From positions 7,972,342-8,036,341 of the forward strand of contig CM034234.1 in the NCBI GenBank assembly GCA_019916065.1: 64,000 bases of DNA. Reading direction: 5' to 3'. Below the pieces are notes generated by a model. It worked only from the letters and a program-made list of their open reading frames with translations, did not search any database and was not told where the DNA came from. The stretch's first letter is position 1. The number at the start of each line of letters is the position of its first letter. The translations under genes were made by a program, and so were the position numbers. This DNA is from Vitellaria paradoxa (taxonomy: Eukaryota > Streptophyta > Magnoliopsida > Ericales > Sapotaceae). This document shows positions 1-11,893 of this stretch, one piece after another.

Positions 1-37
1 GTTTTTCAGCTTATTTATTTCCTAAAATAAGCATAAA

Positions 38-3000
38 ATGAACCAGCTTTCGTCGACGACTCTTCTTCCCGATACATTTTCCGGCGCTCGAGATGACATG
101 ACCGATCAAATCATGCTGATTTGGGGTCAGATAAAAGCTCCATTGATCGTCCCGCTCCTTCGACTCTCTGTTTTTCTCTGCTTGATAATGTCCCTAATGC
201 TATTCGTTGAGAGGGTATATATGGCCGTCGTGATTACGTTTGTGAAGGTTTTTGGTCGAAAACCAGAGAAATGGTACAAATGGGAGCCCATTAAAGACGA
301 TCCTGAGTTGGGTAATTCTACTTATCCGCTGGTCCTTGTTCAAATCCCAATGTTCAACGAAAAAGAGGTTCTCTCTCTCTCTCTCTCTCCCCCCCCCCCC
401 CCACAACAATCAAGCATTGACTCTGTTTACCATTTTCTCAAACTGGTTTGCTTTGTGCTTGTTTTATAGGCGTTTCTTGTGTTTAATATACACACACACA
501 CACACACACAGGTATATCAACTTTCAATTGGAGCTGCATGCGGGCTTTCTTGGCCCTCTGATAGAATCATAATTCAAGTCCTAGACGATTCAACAGACCC
601 CATAATCAAGGTATAACCCAAATCAAAACCCATCAATCCCACAGAACCCATATGCCAAACACGATTACATTTTTTTTTTCGCCATTTCTTACACAAAATT
701 GTCCCAAAATTTTCTCATCCAAACACGGCAGTGTTTTAGACATGGGTTTGTATTGGGTTTGTTTGTAGGATATGGTGCAATTGGAGTGCCGAAAGTGGGC
801 AAGCAAAGGGATAAACATAAGGTACGAAATCAGAGACAATCGAAATGGGTACAAAGCAGGGGCTCTGAAGGAGGGCTTGGCGTTAGACTACGCCAAGTAC
901 TGTGACTACGTCACCATCTTCGATGCGGACTTCCAACCCGAACCCGACTTCCTCCGCCGAGCCATCCCTTTCCTGCTCCACAACCGCGAACTCGCTCTTG
1001 TCCAGGCTCGATGGAAATTCGGTAGTCCCTCTTCACCATCCAAACACGCCCTTTAAATATATAGATTTTTCTTTTGTTTTTTTTTTTATTTTGCTAAAAA
1101 AACAATTTTTTTATTGTTTAATCTAAAATATTATAAGGCTATTATTGTATTAAAAAAATAAAAGAAAATGGACTTCCTTTCTATTTTTCTCTAGAGAAAA
1201 TGCTTTATTATTTAAGTCTTTGTTTGGCAGCAAAAAATTCTTGCTTATAGATAAAAAAAACAATCAAGTGTCTTTTCTTTTTCCGTTTTATATGGTATTT
1301 TTCACCAAATTTTATTTATTAATGATTTTTAACCATATTATTCTATTTAAAAAAAGAAAGTTATTTAAAAAAATCAATTTTTGCTAGTACATAGTTTTTT
1401 AAAAATTTTGAATAAATGATTAAAATTATCAAACGAAAAGAATAAATTTTGATGAAAAAATTAACTTTATTTTTTATTTAAAATTAAACAGTAGATGCTA
1501 CCAAATCAAGCCAATCTTATCAGACTTAGGGTGTGTTTAGAGTAATAAAAAATAGGATAAAATGAGATAAATTGTAGAGTTATAATTCGTGTAAGAATTT
1601 AGAGTAATAAAAAATGAGGTAAAATAAGATACAATAAAATAAAATGTGGGTTCGTAATTAGTACAATAAAAAAAATAAATAATTTTTAAAATTATTTATT
1701 ATTTTTTATAAATTTTTTACCACTCTAAATGAACCCTTAATTTCCTTTCTTATGCCTTAATTTTGCTAAATCACTTCTAAATTTCTAATCACCAGTTTTG
1801 TCATCAGCTCTGAATACTGTCCCCACCTCATCAACAACTGTCGGTGGGGCTTTTCAGGATAAAAAATAGAGAAATATGAATCCAAAGGTCCATGCATATA
1901 CTTCCAATCGTGCTGTCCTTCTGATTTTGACACGTGTCCCAGCTTTCTTTTCGTGGGCCCCATATCCATTTTCTGTTGAAGGGTTATTTCCGGGTCTAAA
2001 ATTTTGCTTCCCTGTGACAGAAATATGAATCCAAAGGTCCATGCATATACTTCCAATCGTGCGGTCCTTCTGATTTTGACACGTGTCCCAGTTTTCTTTT
2101 CGTGGGCCCCATATCCATTTTCTGTTGAAGTGTTATTTCCAGGTCTAAAATTTTGCTTCCCTGTGGAAAATAGGGTGCTTCTGAAGGCAGTGGAATGGAA
2201 GTCCATCTTAAAATGACTTTAATTGGCCCCAAAACTTTTTTTGAAAAGCTGCCAAAATGTCCAACATCGAGCACTGCTGCGGTATACACTGTGTACCACG
2301 CTTCTGTGTGTTTGGAGTTGGTATAAATTTATTAAAATTATAGTCTCATCATTTGTGTTATGAATAAAAAATTTAACTTAGATTTGTAAAAATTTAAAGA
2401 GTACTAAAACGACGTTATATGGTTATATTTCTTTTACAGAAATACATATGTATGTGTGTATGTATTATGTGCTACAAAAGATGGTGATGCAAGGAAAAAA
2501 AATCTGGTGGTGAATTAACGCAATTTATTCCCAGCTAAATCCCATGGGGTGCAGTTAATATTTAAGTTTATTGATTGTAATCTATTTTGAAGGAGCTGTC
2601 AGCTGTCTAACTTCGGGAGCTGTCTAACTTGAAGTGTAAAAAAGTAAGATAATTTAAGGCAATTTGTGGGTTTGTAATTCGTACAGTGAAATAAAAAGTA
2701 AATAACTTTTAGAGATTTTTCAGCGTTTTTCAGTACACGAAACGTACCCGTTCTTTGCAAGTTTGAAATCTTTTAGAAGTAAGCATATTTGACATCATAT
2801 GATTTTTTCTTTATATATATATATATATATTTTTTTTGACAGTGAATTCAGACGAGTGCTTGATGACAAGAATGCAAGAGATGTCACTGGACTACCATTT
2901 CACCGTGGAGCAAGAAGCGGGCTCAGCCACTTATGCCTTCTTTGGATTCAATGGTTAGGCAACCCCCCTCCCCACTCTTAACTCCTCTCTTCCCCCCCCC

Positions 3001-6000
3001 CCCCCCCCAATATCACAGTAATTAGCGAGAGTCATTAGACATTTCAAATTTTAACAACCCCACCCCCCAAAAAATAATAATAATAAAAGAAAGAAAGAAA
3101 GCAAGTAGATGTATTTATTGAGGACCGACTAAAAATGTAAGAAAACATAGTTGGGGTACTAATTGACTGTCCATTATAATTGCCCTTTCAGTATTTATTG
3201 AGGACCAACTAAAAATGGGTGACAATTCATTTTTTTTCTATTGAATTAATACGACAATTCATGAGATGTGAAGTGAGTTTTTTTTTTTTTTTTAAAAGAA
3301 AATAAAAACAATGTAAATATGGGTATTTGAATCTAAAATTTTCTGGAAAAAAAATATTAAGATGCCTTGTTTAGTCATGAACTAAACCAATCTAATTGGT
3401 AATAATCGATCCATCGCAGCACATCCTAATTTACATTGTTGTGATTATTGTTCTACAATCTGATAATCAAGGTTAAACCCAAGTAATAGATCACCAACTG
3501 CTGGTTTGTAACAATTTTTGGGGGGGAAAAAAAAAGAGGGAGAGAAAAAGAAAAAAGGAGAAAAAAAAAAACACTCTTAAATTAAGTGATGATGCATGTG
3601 ACGTGTGAATATAATAAGAAATTATCAAGCCATTCTGAATTGATTCTCATGGTGTTTTACATTTTCCTTAGCCTTCTCTTTTAGAATTCTTGGTCACATT
3701 GAGCATGTCATATGGTATGCATAGGAACATATGCATATATAATTTTATTGCTATTATTGAGACATGTCCCGTGATGTGGATCTGCATTGCATCTTTCATA
3801 ACTGATCTTTTCCAAATACATGTTTTAATTATAATAAATCTTTGTGGCAACTTAGGAACCGCTGGTGTGTGGAGAATTGCTGCAATTAATGGGGCAGGAG
3901 GATGGAAGGACCGAACAACTGTTGAAGATATGGATCTGTCTGTTCGTGCAAGTTTGAAAGGCTGGAAATTCCTCTATCTCGGCGCTTTGTCGGTATTATA
4001 TATACTTTTTTTTAACTCCCCGAATTTCATTGATTTCCCATGCATTTAAATTATTGAGAGTACATCAATCCTCGTTAAAGCTCACCTCACAATCACTATT
4101 TCATCTGCTTTGTGTGTGTATGTGTGGGGTATTACATGTATTGTAGGTGAAAAGTGAATTGCCAAGTACATTCAAGGCCTTCCGTTACCAGCAGCATCGG
4201 TGGTCATGTGGTCCTGCTAAACTTTTCAGGAAAGTGCTACTGGAAATTGTAAAAAATAAGGTTGGTTCCCCCTCTTTTTTTAACATAACTTGAGAGAATT
4301 ATGGATAATGACAAAACGAGTCCTTATTTTCTCTTCCATTTTTCTTTTTGATTGCAGAGAGTCTCTCTGTGGAAAAAAGTGCATGTAATTTATAGTTTCT
4401 TCCTTGTTAGGAAGATTGTAGCACACATTGTCACATTTATGTTTTACTGTGTTGTGTTACCGGCAACCGTGTTGGTACCAGAAGTTGAGGTTCCGAAGTG
4501 GGCATCGGTTTATGTTCCTTCCATCATTACCATTCTCAATGCTGTTGGAACCCCCAGGTCTGGTTTTCTTGCTGTAATTTTTTGCTTTCTTATGCTCAGT
4601 TTGTGATAGAACCCCCTAGTCTTTGTTTGCATAAGCATGAGCTTGTAGTAGCATTTGAATTCACCCCTTTTGTTCGGGATTGATGCCCGCAAAGGCAAAT
4701 GTAACCTTGACAGAGAGAATTTACTAAACTTCCACAACCTTGAATTAAGAAGTAGATATTTCAATAATTGCTTCGTTTCGTACGCGACAGAGGCAATGAT
4801 TCACAACTTTTGATCATGAATGAACAACGATTTTGGAAATTACCCTTTGGGTATGTTCGAATTAAGGGCATTGGGTGAGATTAGATTATTAATCTCATGG
4901 GGCCCATCATATCCCATGTTGGTGTTTTGTTTGTTTGCGCGATATAGAGTACCTTCGGATGGTATATTCCCCAAATGGAGCGACATCACCCGGGGATTAG
5001 TTTTCTATTAAGATTTAAAGGTCCAAAATTCTCTCAATTGGGCCCTGTTTGGTAGCACCAAAATCCACCAAAACTTACCAAATTTAACTAATTTTTGTAC
5101 TTTCTTTCTTCCAATCAAATTTCTCCACATATCAATTTTATGTTACATCTTTCTATTTTTATTGTACTTTTTAATCAATTTTTATCAACCAAACACACCC
5201 TTCAAGTGACATTGTTTACTGTATTTCACATCCCATGAGGCACCAATCAAACACTAAAAAATAATCTCACATAGAAAATTAATCCCATCGTATATTCAAT
5301 TTTATATATTATTCTATAATATTACTTATCCAGATTATTCCCATCGTCCAATTACTCCAATCAAATGCAACCTTTATGATTTACATTGTAGTGAAGTAAA
5401 AAAAAAAAAAAATCAAGATTAAGTTAATTCACATTCTTTAATTGGTCAGGAAGATTGTATCTTCTACCGATCTCTGACATAATGAAACTATTGTTCCAAT
5501 GTAATTTGACACCCACAATTTGTTGTTCATGTAACTGTTTCTACTCATATATATATTCTGCAGGTCAATCCACTTGTTGGTGTTCTGGATTCTTTTTGAG
5601 AATGGGATGTCGTTGCACCGGATTAGGGCTACCTTCATTGGCCTTCTGGAGGGAGGAAGAGCGAACGAATGGGTCGTGACCGAGAAACTCGGGGATGCTT
5701 TCAAGACAAAAGCAGCTGTTAAAGCAGCACATAAAAGACCTCGTCCCAAGGTTGGTGAAAGGTAAAAATTCTCAAGCAAAGCCTAAGATATCTTCATACT
5801 TCCGATACATTTATCAAGCACTTGTCATGTTATGACACATGACTTTTCTTGTTTCTTTGCCTGTTTTTGTGTTTTTGGAATGTCCACAGACTTCATTTGT
5901 TAGAGCTTGGCACGGGCCTTTACCTCTTCTTCTGTGGGTGCTGCGACGTTGCCTTTGGGAAAAACCATTACTTCATCTACCTTTTCATCCAAGCACTGGC

Positions 6001-6052
6001 CTTCTTCATCCTTGGGTTCGGTTATGTTGGCACTTTTGTCCCCAACTCATAG
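38..6052 (+). CDS. CSLA: Cellulose synthase-like A (glucomannan 4-beta-mannosyltransferase)
   Basis: Golgi multi-pass GT2 enzyme that builds the beta-1,4-(gluco)mannan backbone from GDP-mannose/GDP-glucose (family knowledge). Nine exons read in one frame with GT-AG borders: 38-367, 512-610, 769-1021, 2843-2953, 3856-3992, 4147-4260, 4358-4557, 5564-5761, 5890-6052. They give 534 aa, the usual CSLA length. An N-terminal membrane segment lies near residues 35-60. The GT2 D,D,D,QxxRW set is visible: LDDSTD (about 134-139), FDADF (about 194-198), TVEDMD, and QQHRW in exon 6. Exon 4 carries the CSLA-type [12 protein letters not shown]. The C-terminal half has further hydrophobic segments and ends GTFVPNS before TAG. 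The ATG at 38 is the first in-frame start, but the promoter is outside the window. Close to the CSLA2/CSLA9 group; the exact paralogue is not certain. Confidence 0.95.
368..511 (+). repeat. Microsatellite-bounded CSLA intron 1
   Basis: This 144-bp intron begins with a (CT)n run followed directly by about 14 C, touching the donor site. It ends with an (AC)n run touching the acceptor at 511. Length change at either repeat would alter bases next to a splice site. Confidence 0.85.
1529..1736. mobile_element. Tourist-like MITE (family A), CSLA intron 3
   Basis: A 208-bp A+T-rich element. The left end GGGTGTGTTTAGAGTAATAA and the reverse complement of the right end, GGGTTCATTTAGAGTGGTAA, form imperfect terminal inverted repeats. 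TTA flanks both sides (1526-1528 and 1737-1739), the target duplication of PIF/Harbinger elements. The interior holds the family core GGGTTCGTAATTAGTAC. It has no coding capacity. Confidence 0.75.
1871..2166. repeat. 149-bp tandem duplication in CSLA intron 3
   Basis: Two head-to-tail copies, 1871-2019 and 2020-2166, nearly identical by eye. The block is richer in G+C than the surrounding intron. The unit length is not a multiple of 3, so the open minus-strand frames across it are probably a by-product of the duplication rather than a gene. Confidence 0.85.
2618..2750. mobile_element. Truncated family A MITE, CSLA intron 3
   Basis: It contains the family core GGGTTTGTAATTCGTACAGT followed by an A+T-rich tail ending in GTACCC, like the right end of the 1529-1736 copy. 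The left terminus is not recognisable. Confidence 0.45.
5041..5200. mobile_element. MITE (GTTTGGT ends), CSLA intron 7
   Basis: It begins GGCCCTGTTTGGTAGCACC and ends CAACCAAACACACCC, giving imperfect inverted ends. The interior CCAAAACTTACC and TTTTTGTACTTTC is shared with a second copy at about 47936-48075. The flanking octamers CTCAATTG and TTCAAGTG match at 6 of 8 positions, compatible with a decayed hAT-type duplication. Confidence 0.55.
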
Positions 6053-7490
6053 TTTGATTCCTAGGTCTACTATTGCCATAGTTTTTTTTGTGTGTTCTAA
6101 TTCTTACTTTCAGCACCAACCGATGGCGGTATTTTTCATTAGCAACAAATTTTGAAGACTTTTTTTATTCATAGCCAGTTAGATGAAAAGAAGGAAGCCG
6201 GGTGATTCTTTTAGATTGAGTATAAGAATTCGAGTCACTAGCTCGAAGGAATTATAATTTGTGTGTATTCCAAAAAATGAAGGAGATAAGAGGACTTGAG
6301 TTCCCAAGAAGTAGATATATATATATATATATATATAAGTCCTGTTTGGTTTGTAAACAAACTCCAAAAAACTCTATAAATCTTTGTTAACTTTATATCA
6401 CATCAACTTTTTTCTTTCACTGCACGCATTATGAACTCTCAATTTATCTCACTCCAAACTCACCCATAGAATATAAATGATTATAGGGATTATAATTATG
6501 ATATTTTTTCTAGTAGGGCTTGTTTTTAATTAGTTGTAGCTTGTTTCTTCCATTTATTCTTCTTGTGCTTGGTATTTCACTCTCTCTCTCTCACTCATAT
6601 GAATTTTGTATGAATGTTGTAACACACTCTGGATTAAGATCCTCTCCAGTTCTTTGGTGGAATGGACATATTCATTTTATTTCAAGAATAAAAATTTGAA
6701 TCAAAGGTGAAGATGATAGAAATCTATACTGATCTATATATGTCATGAGATTAGTAGTAATATATATATATATATATATATAAGCATTATTGTATAAAAC
6801 CAGTGTGTTTGACCTAGTTTGTTTATTTAATACTCTCGTAACTGGTGTGGCAAGATACATAGAGGATACTAAATTCACTTACATAACCTTTATTTACATG
6901 ATAGAGTGCAGACTAACTAGTTTGGTAATTCAAAGGGTTGTCAATTGATTTTTTTTTTTATTAATACGAGTTTTTTTATTAAAATTGGAATTTTTTTATT
7001 TAATAATTTTTTGGTACGTTCGCTAGTTTAAAAAAATGTAAAAAACATACTTAAAATTAATAAAAAATCACTTTCTAGTTAAAAAAAATTGAATTGAAAA
7101 GAATGGTTTTCTTTTATTTCACCAACATATGGGCTCTCATAATTTTATATGTAATTTTTTTATGAGTTTAATTTTGATCTACCGTCAATGTAAAAAATTT
7201 TTACTTAGAAAACATGACGTATCATTGTGTACTTTAATCATTTTATTTTTTAGAGGTGGACATATTATCGAATCACGTAAATATTATATATTTTTTTTAG
7301 TTATTCTTTTATTTTATTTTGCTATTTTTGCTCTTGTTATATAAAAGTGATTCGGAATTCCGCACAATAGTTTCTACACCGTATAATATTTTGATGATTT
7401 TCATCTAACAAGAAACAATATAACAGAAGGGTGTGTGTTAACTAGGGAAGAGGTTAAACAGAAGCACGATGCCTGCCACATTAGGATTCT
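6053..7490. other. CSLA 3' flank, intergenic
   Basis: Downstream sequence of CSLA. It has two (TA)n runs near 6315-6337 and 6763-6781, a (CT)n stretch near 6580-6592, and a family A MITE copy at about 6339-6475 whose core is in minus orientation (TTATGAACTCTCAATTTATC). The rest is A+T-rich and I see no gene in it. Confidence 0.6.
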
Positions 7491-7499
7491 CTTCTTGCT

Positions 7500-8705
7500 A
7501 GGGCCGGTTCAAGGTGCTTTGAGGCCTAAAGCGACAATTACAAATGAGGTCTTTACATTTAAAAAAAATAATTGTAACTTTCTACATTTTTAGTTATGGT
7601 AAAGATATTATTTAAAAATTATTTTTCTTATTTTTTGAGATGCAAAATTATTAATTAAATCTTTATATTCAAGTTTATCTAGTATATGATCTAAAATATG
7701 AATAAAAAAATAATTGAATTAGTTATCTATCAAATAATACATTGAAATAAAAATAAAGAAATAAAAAAATATTTTCTTCACAATATTTCTCAAATTAGAT
7801 TTCCACCAAATAAAGTCATACCAAAATTAATCGTTAAATATCTCTTAAATAGAGTTATAGAAACAAAACTAAACAAACAAGTCTTAAAGGAAAAAAAAAA
7901 AAAGAAAAAAAGAAGAAAGAAAAAAAAAAAGAAAAGAAGAGCTATACCTTCCTCGAGCAAATCTGAGCCTTGACAAAACTAATGATTTGTTATCGACGAC
8001 GAGTTTTTGTTGATTGATGAAAAGTCATCTGAAAGTAGTATGTTAAAAAAGAAAAAAAAAAGTCAAACTACTACTCTATGTAAAAAAAAAATAAAACAAA
8101 AATTAATCTATAAATTTTTTTAAAACATTACCTCAAAAATCCCTTTGATTGATGTTGCAATTAAAAACTTTACCAATGTAGTTTTTAGCTTCAAAGTTTA
8201 AACTTTGAGAGAGATTGAGAAAGAGAGGCTGAGAGGTAGAGAGAGTATATTAGGGTTAGATTTCTACACGTTAGAGATGGTTTTATAAAATTTTTGATCT
8301 ATAAAACTTTTGATCTTCCTTCCTTATAAGACTTTTGATATTCCTTCTTTGAATATATTATTCTTTTCATTTATGTAGAGGCTTTCTTTTTTTTTTTTTT
8401 CTTTTTCTTACGAGCTCTTTCCTCATTTAGATCGAGGCATTCCTTTTTTTTCTTGAGATTTTCTTCTCATTTATATTGGGACTTCTTGTGATCATTTTTT
8501 TTTTTCATTTAGTTTGAAACTTTTTATATTTTTTCTTGTAAACTTTTTTTTTTTTAATTCAGATTAGGCTTTTATTACACAAAACGTATGTTAAAAATAT
8601 ATTCAAAATATGTTAAAATTTAACTATAGTATAAAAGATTTTTAAAAATTAGGGGCCCTCGCCTAAAGCGGTGGCTTTGATTGCTTTATACTTGAGCCAC
8701 CCCTG
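7500..8705. mobile_element. Non-autonomous Mutator-like element with 9-bp TSD
   Basis: The ends are imperfect inverted repeats: AGGGCCGGTTCAAG on the left against AGGGGTGGCTCAAG as the reverse complement of the right end. The element is flanked by an exact 9-bp direct repeat, CTTCTTGCT, at 7491-7499 and 8706-8714. A 9-bp duplication is typical of Mutator-like elements. The 1.2-kb interior is A+T-rich with long A and T runs and has no open frame resembling a transposase, so it would depend on proteins supplied from elsewhere. Confidence 0.75.
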
Positions 8706-8914
8706 CTTCTTGCTTATCAAAGAAGGAAACCATTGTATAGGATGAAAACGCAGCGCAGAATTTGCGTAGCCGAAGCTCAAAAATGATGAAAACCAAGGAA
8801 TTGCTATTAAAAAAAATAAGGGAAATAGTAAATTCAGTCAACTGTAAGGTACAGAAAATTAAAACTAAAAATAGGGTGGATTTAATATTATTTTCGAAAG
8901 ATTATATAGTTTTA

Positions 8915-9069
8915 GTGCCAGTTTAGTTGGTCAAATTTTGACTAAAAAATATAATAAAAATAAAAAAATGTGACATAAATGTGATAAGTATTAAAATTTT
9001 ATTAAAAAAATATAAAAAATAATTAAAAATTAATAAATTTTAATAAAATTTGGTAATCTAAACATGACC
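8915..9069. mobile_element. Tourist-like MITE (family C)
   Basis: A 155-bp element. The left end GTGCCAGTTTAGTTGGTCAA and the right-end reverse complement GGTCATGTTTAGATTACCAA are inverted repeats. TTA flanks both sides (8912-8914 and 9070-9072). Confidence 0.65.
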
Positions 9070-9296
9070 TTAGTACCTTACGCCGTGCTTGCAAGTTAAG
9101 TCCCTCGACAAGACAAGGTTTTTTTTTTTTTTTGGGTAAGTAGACTCATAGACAAGGTTGATTCTACGAGGATTTAAGAATAACCATTGGCATGGATAGA
9201 ACCACTCGTACCAAACACATCAGATTTTTAAGGATCGAGAGGTGCTCAAGACCAGCAGGACTTCCATTGGTTTTTTTTTTTTTTTTTCTTTTTTTT

Positions 9297-9475
9297 CGTG
9301 CTCTTCTGACTCTTGGGACCCATGAGCAGGTGCTGAATCCAAGTGTTTGATAGAGAAATTTATCTTTTCGTATTCTTTTTTTTTTATTTGTTTTCGTGCT
9401 CTTCTGACTCTTGGGACCCATGAGCTGGTGTTGAATCCAAGTGTTTGATAGAGAAATTCACCTTTTCGTATTCTT
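9297..9475. repeat. 80-bp direct repeat
   Basis: Two copies, about 9297-9377 and 9395-9475, start CGTGCTCTTCTGACTCTTGG and end TTCGTATTCTT. They are nearly identical and separated by a short T-rich spacer. Each copy is preceded by a T run. Confidence 0.8.
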
Positions 9476-9476
9476 A

Positions 9477-9612
9477 GGATCCCTTTGATTTGTAAATAAA
9501 TAATAAAAAAAATTTATAAATTTTATTAATTTTATATTATATTAATTTTTTTTTCACTGTACATATTACGAACTCTTAATTAATTTCACTTTCTATCATT
9601 CCAAACACACCC
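9477..9612. mobile_element. Tourist-like MITE (family A)
   Basis: A 136-bp copy of the family at 1529-1736, with the core in minus orientation (TACGAACTCTTAATTAATTT). Ends are GGATCCCTTTGATTTG and CATTCCAAACACACCC. TTA target duplications lie at 9474-9476 and 9613-9615. Confidence 0.7.
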
Positions 9613-9617
9613 TTAGT

Positions 9618-10061
9618 ATAAGATCCATTTGACACAATAAAAAAAACTTTAAAAAATACTAAAAACTTTTAAAAATATTTAAATTTTTCTAATACATTTT
9701 ACACTTCTCATATTTCGTGAAATTTTTATAAATCTATATTTATCAACATGTCCTAATAAATTTTTACAAACTCCAATAAATTTTTTACAAATCCCAATAA
9801 CATTTCATAAATCTTAATAATTTTCTATAAATCCCAAAAAATTATTAACCACTTTGAATAAATTCTGACATAAAATTGTTTCTATGAAATCAACAAAAAT
9901 TATTTGGATGATTTCTCTCTCCAAGAATCTAACGCAAAAATCAAAAAGTTTTATTATTGATCTTTGAAACACATAGTTTAGTGGCTACAAAAATATTTTT
10001 CAAATCATATTTTTCATAATTTTTCGTTATTTTTTGTCACACCAAACAGACTCATAGGCTA
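9618..10061. mobile_element. Non-autonomous TIR element (family B), copy 1
   Basis: An element of about 440 bp beginning AAGATCCATTTGACACAATA and ending TTTTTGTCACACCAAACAGA. It matches the block at 17372-17812 along its whole length, sharing strings such as CTAATACATTTTACA / CTAACACATTTTACA and TTTCTCTCTCCAAGAA / TTTCCTCTCTCCAAAA. There is no coding capacity. Confidence 0.65.
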
Positions 10062-11154
10062 TTAGAGATGTTTTCAAGGCTTTCTAAAAGAATTAAAAAG
10101 GAAAATCATTCTGTTGGAATGTCCAAGCATATCCACGCAATCCACAACTCACATTGCGAACCTAAATTGCAAAGGTAGAAAATACATGGGCCAATTTTGC
10201 ATATAATTCCTACCAGTTTCTGCAACTGGGTTTGGAGTGTTTACAAGAGAAGGGTAGCCTAAAACACAAACTTTTTAGTAGCCCCAGCTTATTTTATAAA
10301 AAAAAAAAAATCTTCTAATTTCCTTCCCACATTGAGCCTGAATATCTTAGAGCTCGGAGTGCATATCAATGTTCCAGTGGAAGAACAATTGGCAGATATA
10401 GAATTTGTTAAAAGGAAAGCACATGAAACTAGTTGTACATGTGAATTTCACAGTAAGATGGATCTATTGGTTTTCTACCCTTTTTTTCTTCTAAGGGAAC
10501 AAAATGATTACAGTTTGCAATCCATTTTCATTTTTTTTTTTTTTACCTTACTGATCAAAAATCCAAACATAGCATCATAGATCAGACATCTCATCCCTCG
10601 CGGATAAATAAAATGACCCCATAAATGGCATTCACCCAGTTAGCCCCAAGAAATTGAATCCATGGTGCAACTGAAGTGAAGTGCATATGACATTATAATC
10701 ATGAATTGGACTACTAAACTAAGTTATACGTACATTGGTATAACCAAACTCCAGGGTGGCTCACGGCCGTTCCCCTTTCAGAACTCAAGATAGTTTAAGA
10801 ACAAAACAGAAACCAAAATAAAACAAACCCATACTGAATAAATTGTCTCACCACATTAAGGAGAGTGCCAGTTCAAACATCAAAGCATTCCAACCGATCA
10901 GTCAAAAACAGATGAAGAAAAAAAAAAACTCATTGCATTGAGACAATTTATCAAACAGAAAATATGGTTCCTGAATCACATCTGCTCTCATCCAATGCAC
11001 ATAACTGAGCACAAAACTCATTCATTTCCATTACTCAATTGTACTCGTACTCCATCAATCCATGTTATTCCCAAGATTGAACCTAGAATTAAACCCAAAA
11101 AATGGAAATAAAGAAGGGAGAACAACCAAGATGCAATCAAACCCTCTCAGAGGC
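10062..11154. other. Peroxiredoxin 3' side, intergenic
   Basis: Spacer between the DNA-transposon cluster and the PRXII stop codon; its right part is probably 3' UTR of that minus-strand gene. The short open frame at 10332-10580 shows no recognisable motif. Nothing else is supported. Confidence 0.5.
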
Positions 11155-11859
11155 TCAAAGCGCTTTGAGCATATCCTCGGCGCCGCTGAAGGTGAAGGCA
11201 CCGCCTTCCTCCAAATTCAGCTGCTTCACGACCCCATCGTCGACCAACATTGCGTACCTCCTCGACCTCACTCCCAGCCCCACCGGCTTGTCGCTCAAAT
11301 CGAGCTCACACCCAATTGCCTTGGTGAAAGTCCCATTGCCGTCGCTGAGAAGCATCACTTCGTCCCCGATGTTGAGGTCCTTTTTCCACGCCTTCAATAC
11401 GAAAGCGTCGTTGACGGAGATGCAGGCGATGGTGTCCACTCCTTTGGCTTTCAGCTCCGCCGCCTTCTCGACGAACCCCGGGAGGTGTTTCTGCGAGCAG
11501 GTCGGGGTGAATGCTCCCGGGACGGCGAAGAGAATTGCCTTCTTGTTCCTGGTCAGGTCGGAGATGGTAACGGTTTGTACCTCGTCAGCGGGGTCGAAGT
11601 AGCCGAAAGTGGCCTCCGGGAGCTTGTCGCCGACGGAGATGGTGGCGGAGATTTTGGGGGTGCCGGCCGCGGTGGTGGAGAATCTGAGGCGTGTTGAGCG
11701 GTGGCGGAGTTTGAGAGGGAGTAGAAAGGAGGAGGAAGAAGAGAAGAGTACGATTGAAGGGAGGGTTTTGGGTGAAAGGAGAGAGGTAGTGGAGGAGATA
11801 GAGATGGATTTGGGCTGTGAAAGCAATCGTGACATAGCTTGAGCTGCTGTGGCTGCCAT
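11155..11859 (-). CDS. PRXIIE: Chloroplast type II peroxiredoxin (PRXIIE)
   Basis: Thiol peroxidase that reduces H2O2, organic hydroperoxides and peroxynitrite in the plastid stroma, regenerated by glutaredoxin/thioredoxin (family knowledge). The single exon codes for 234 aa. Residues 1 to about 68 are rich in Ser, Leu and Arg and lack acidic residues, which fits a transit peptide. The thioredoxin-fold domain starts near [12 protein letters not shown]. The peroxidatic cysteine lies in [10 protein letters not shown] (C121) and the resolving cysteine in ACISVND (C146). Their spacing of 25 is typical of type II enzymes. The C-terminal end, [14 protein letters not shown], is also typical. The start codon at 11859 is the first ATG and yields the full transit peptide. 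An overlapping frame at 11585-11875 is a shadow. Confidence 0.97.
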   Translation of the reverse strand: MAATAAQAMSRLLSQPKSISISSTTSLLSPKTLPSIVLFSSSSSFLLPLKLRHRSTRLRFSTTAAGTPKISATISVGDKLPEATFGYFDPADEVQTVTISDLTRNKKAILFAVPGAFTPTCSQKHLPGFVEKAAELKAKGVDTIACISVNDAFVLKAWKKDLNIGDEVMLLSDGNGTFTKAIGCELDLSDKPVGLGVRSRRYAMLVDDGVVKQLNLEEGGAFTFSGAEDMLKAL

Positions 11860-11893
11860 TCTTTCGGAGATACAAGAGACAGACGTATGATAA

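Noticed and set aside
1766..2289. Overlapping minus-strand open frames with repeated peptides in CSLA intron 3
   Set aside because: They are created by the 149-bp tandem duplication; the unit is not a multiple of 3, no family motif is present, and they lie inside an intron of a well-supported gene.
7860..7940. Long A/G tract considered as a poly(A) tail of a retroposed gene
   Set aside because: It sits inside the 9-bp-TSD DNA element and no coding sequence precedes it.
11062..11697. 211-residue plus-strand open frame
   Set aside because: It is antisense to the peroxiredoxin coding exon; high G+C in that exon keeps several frames open.
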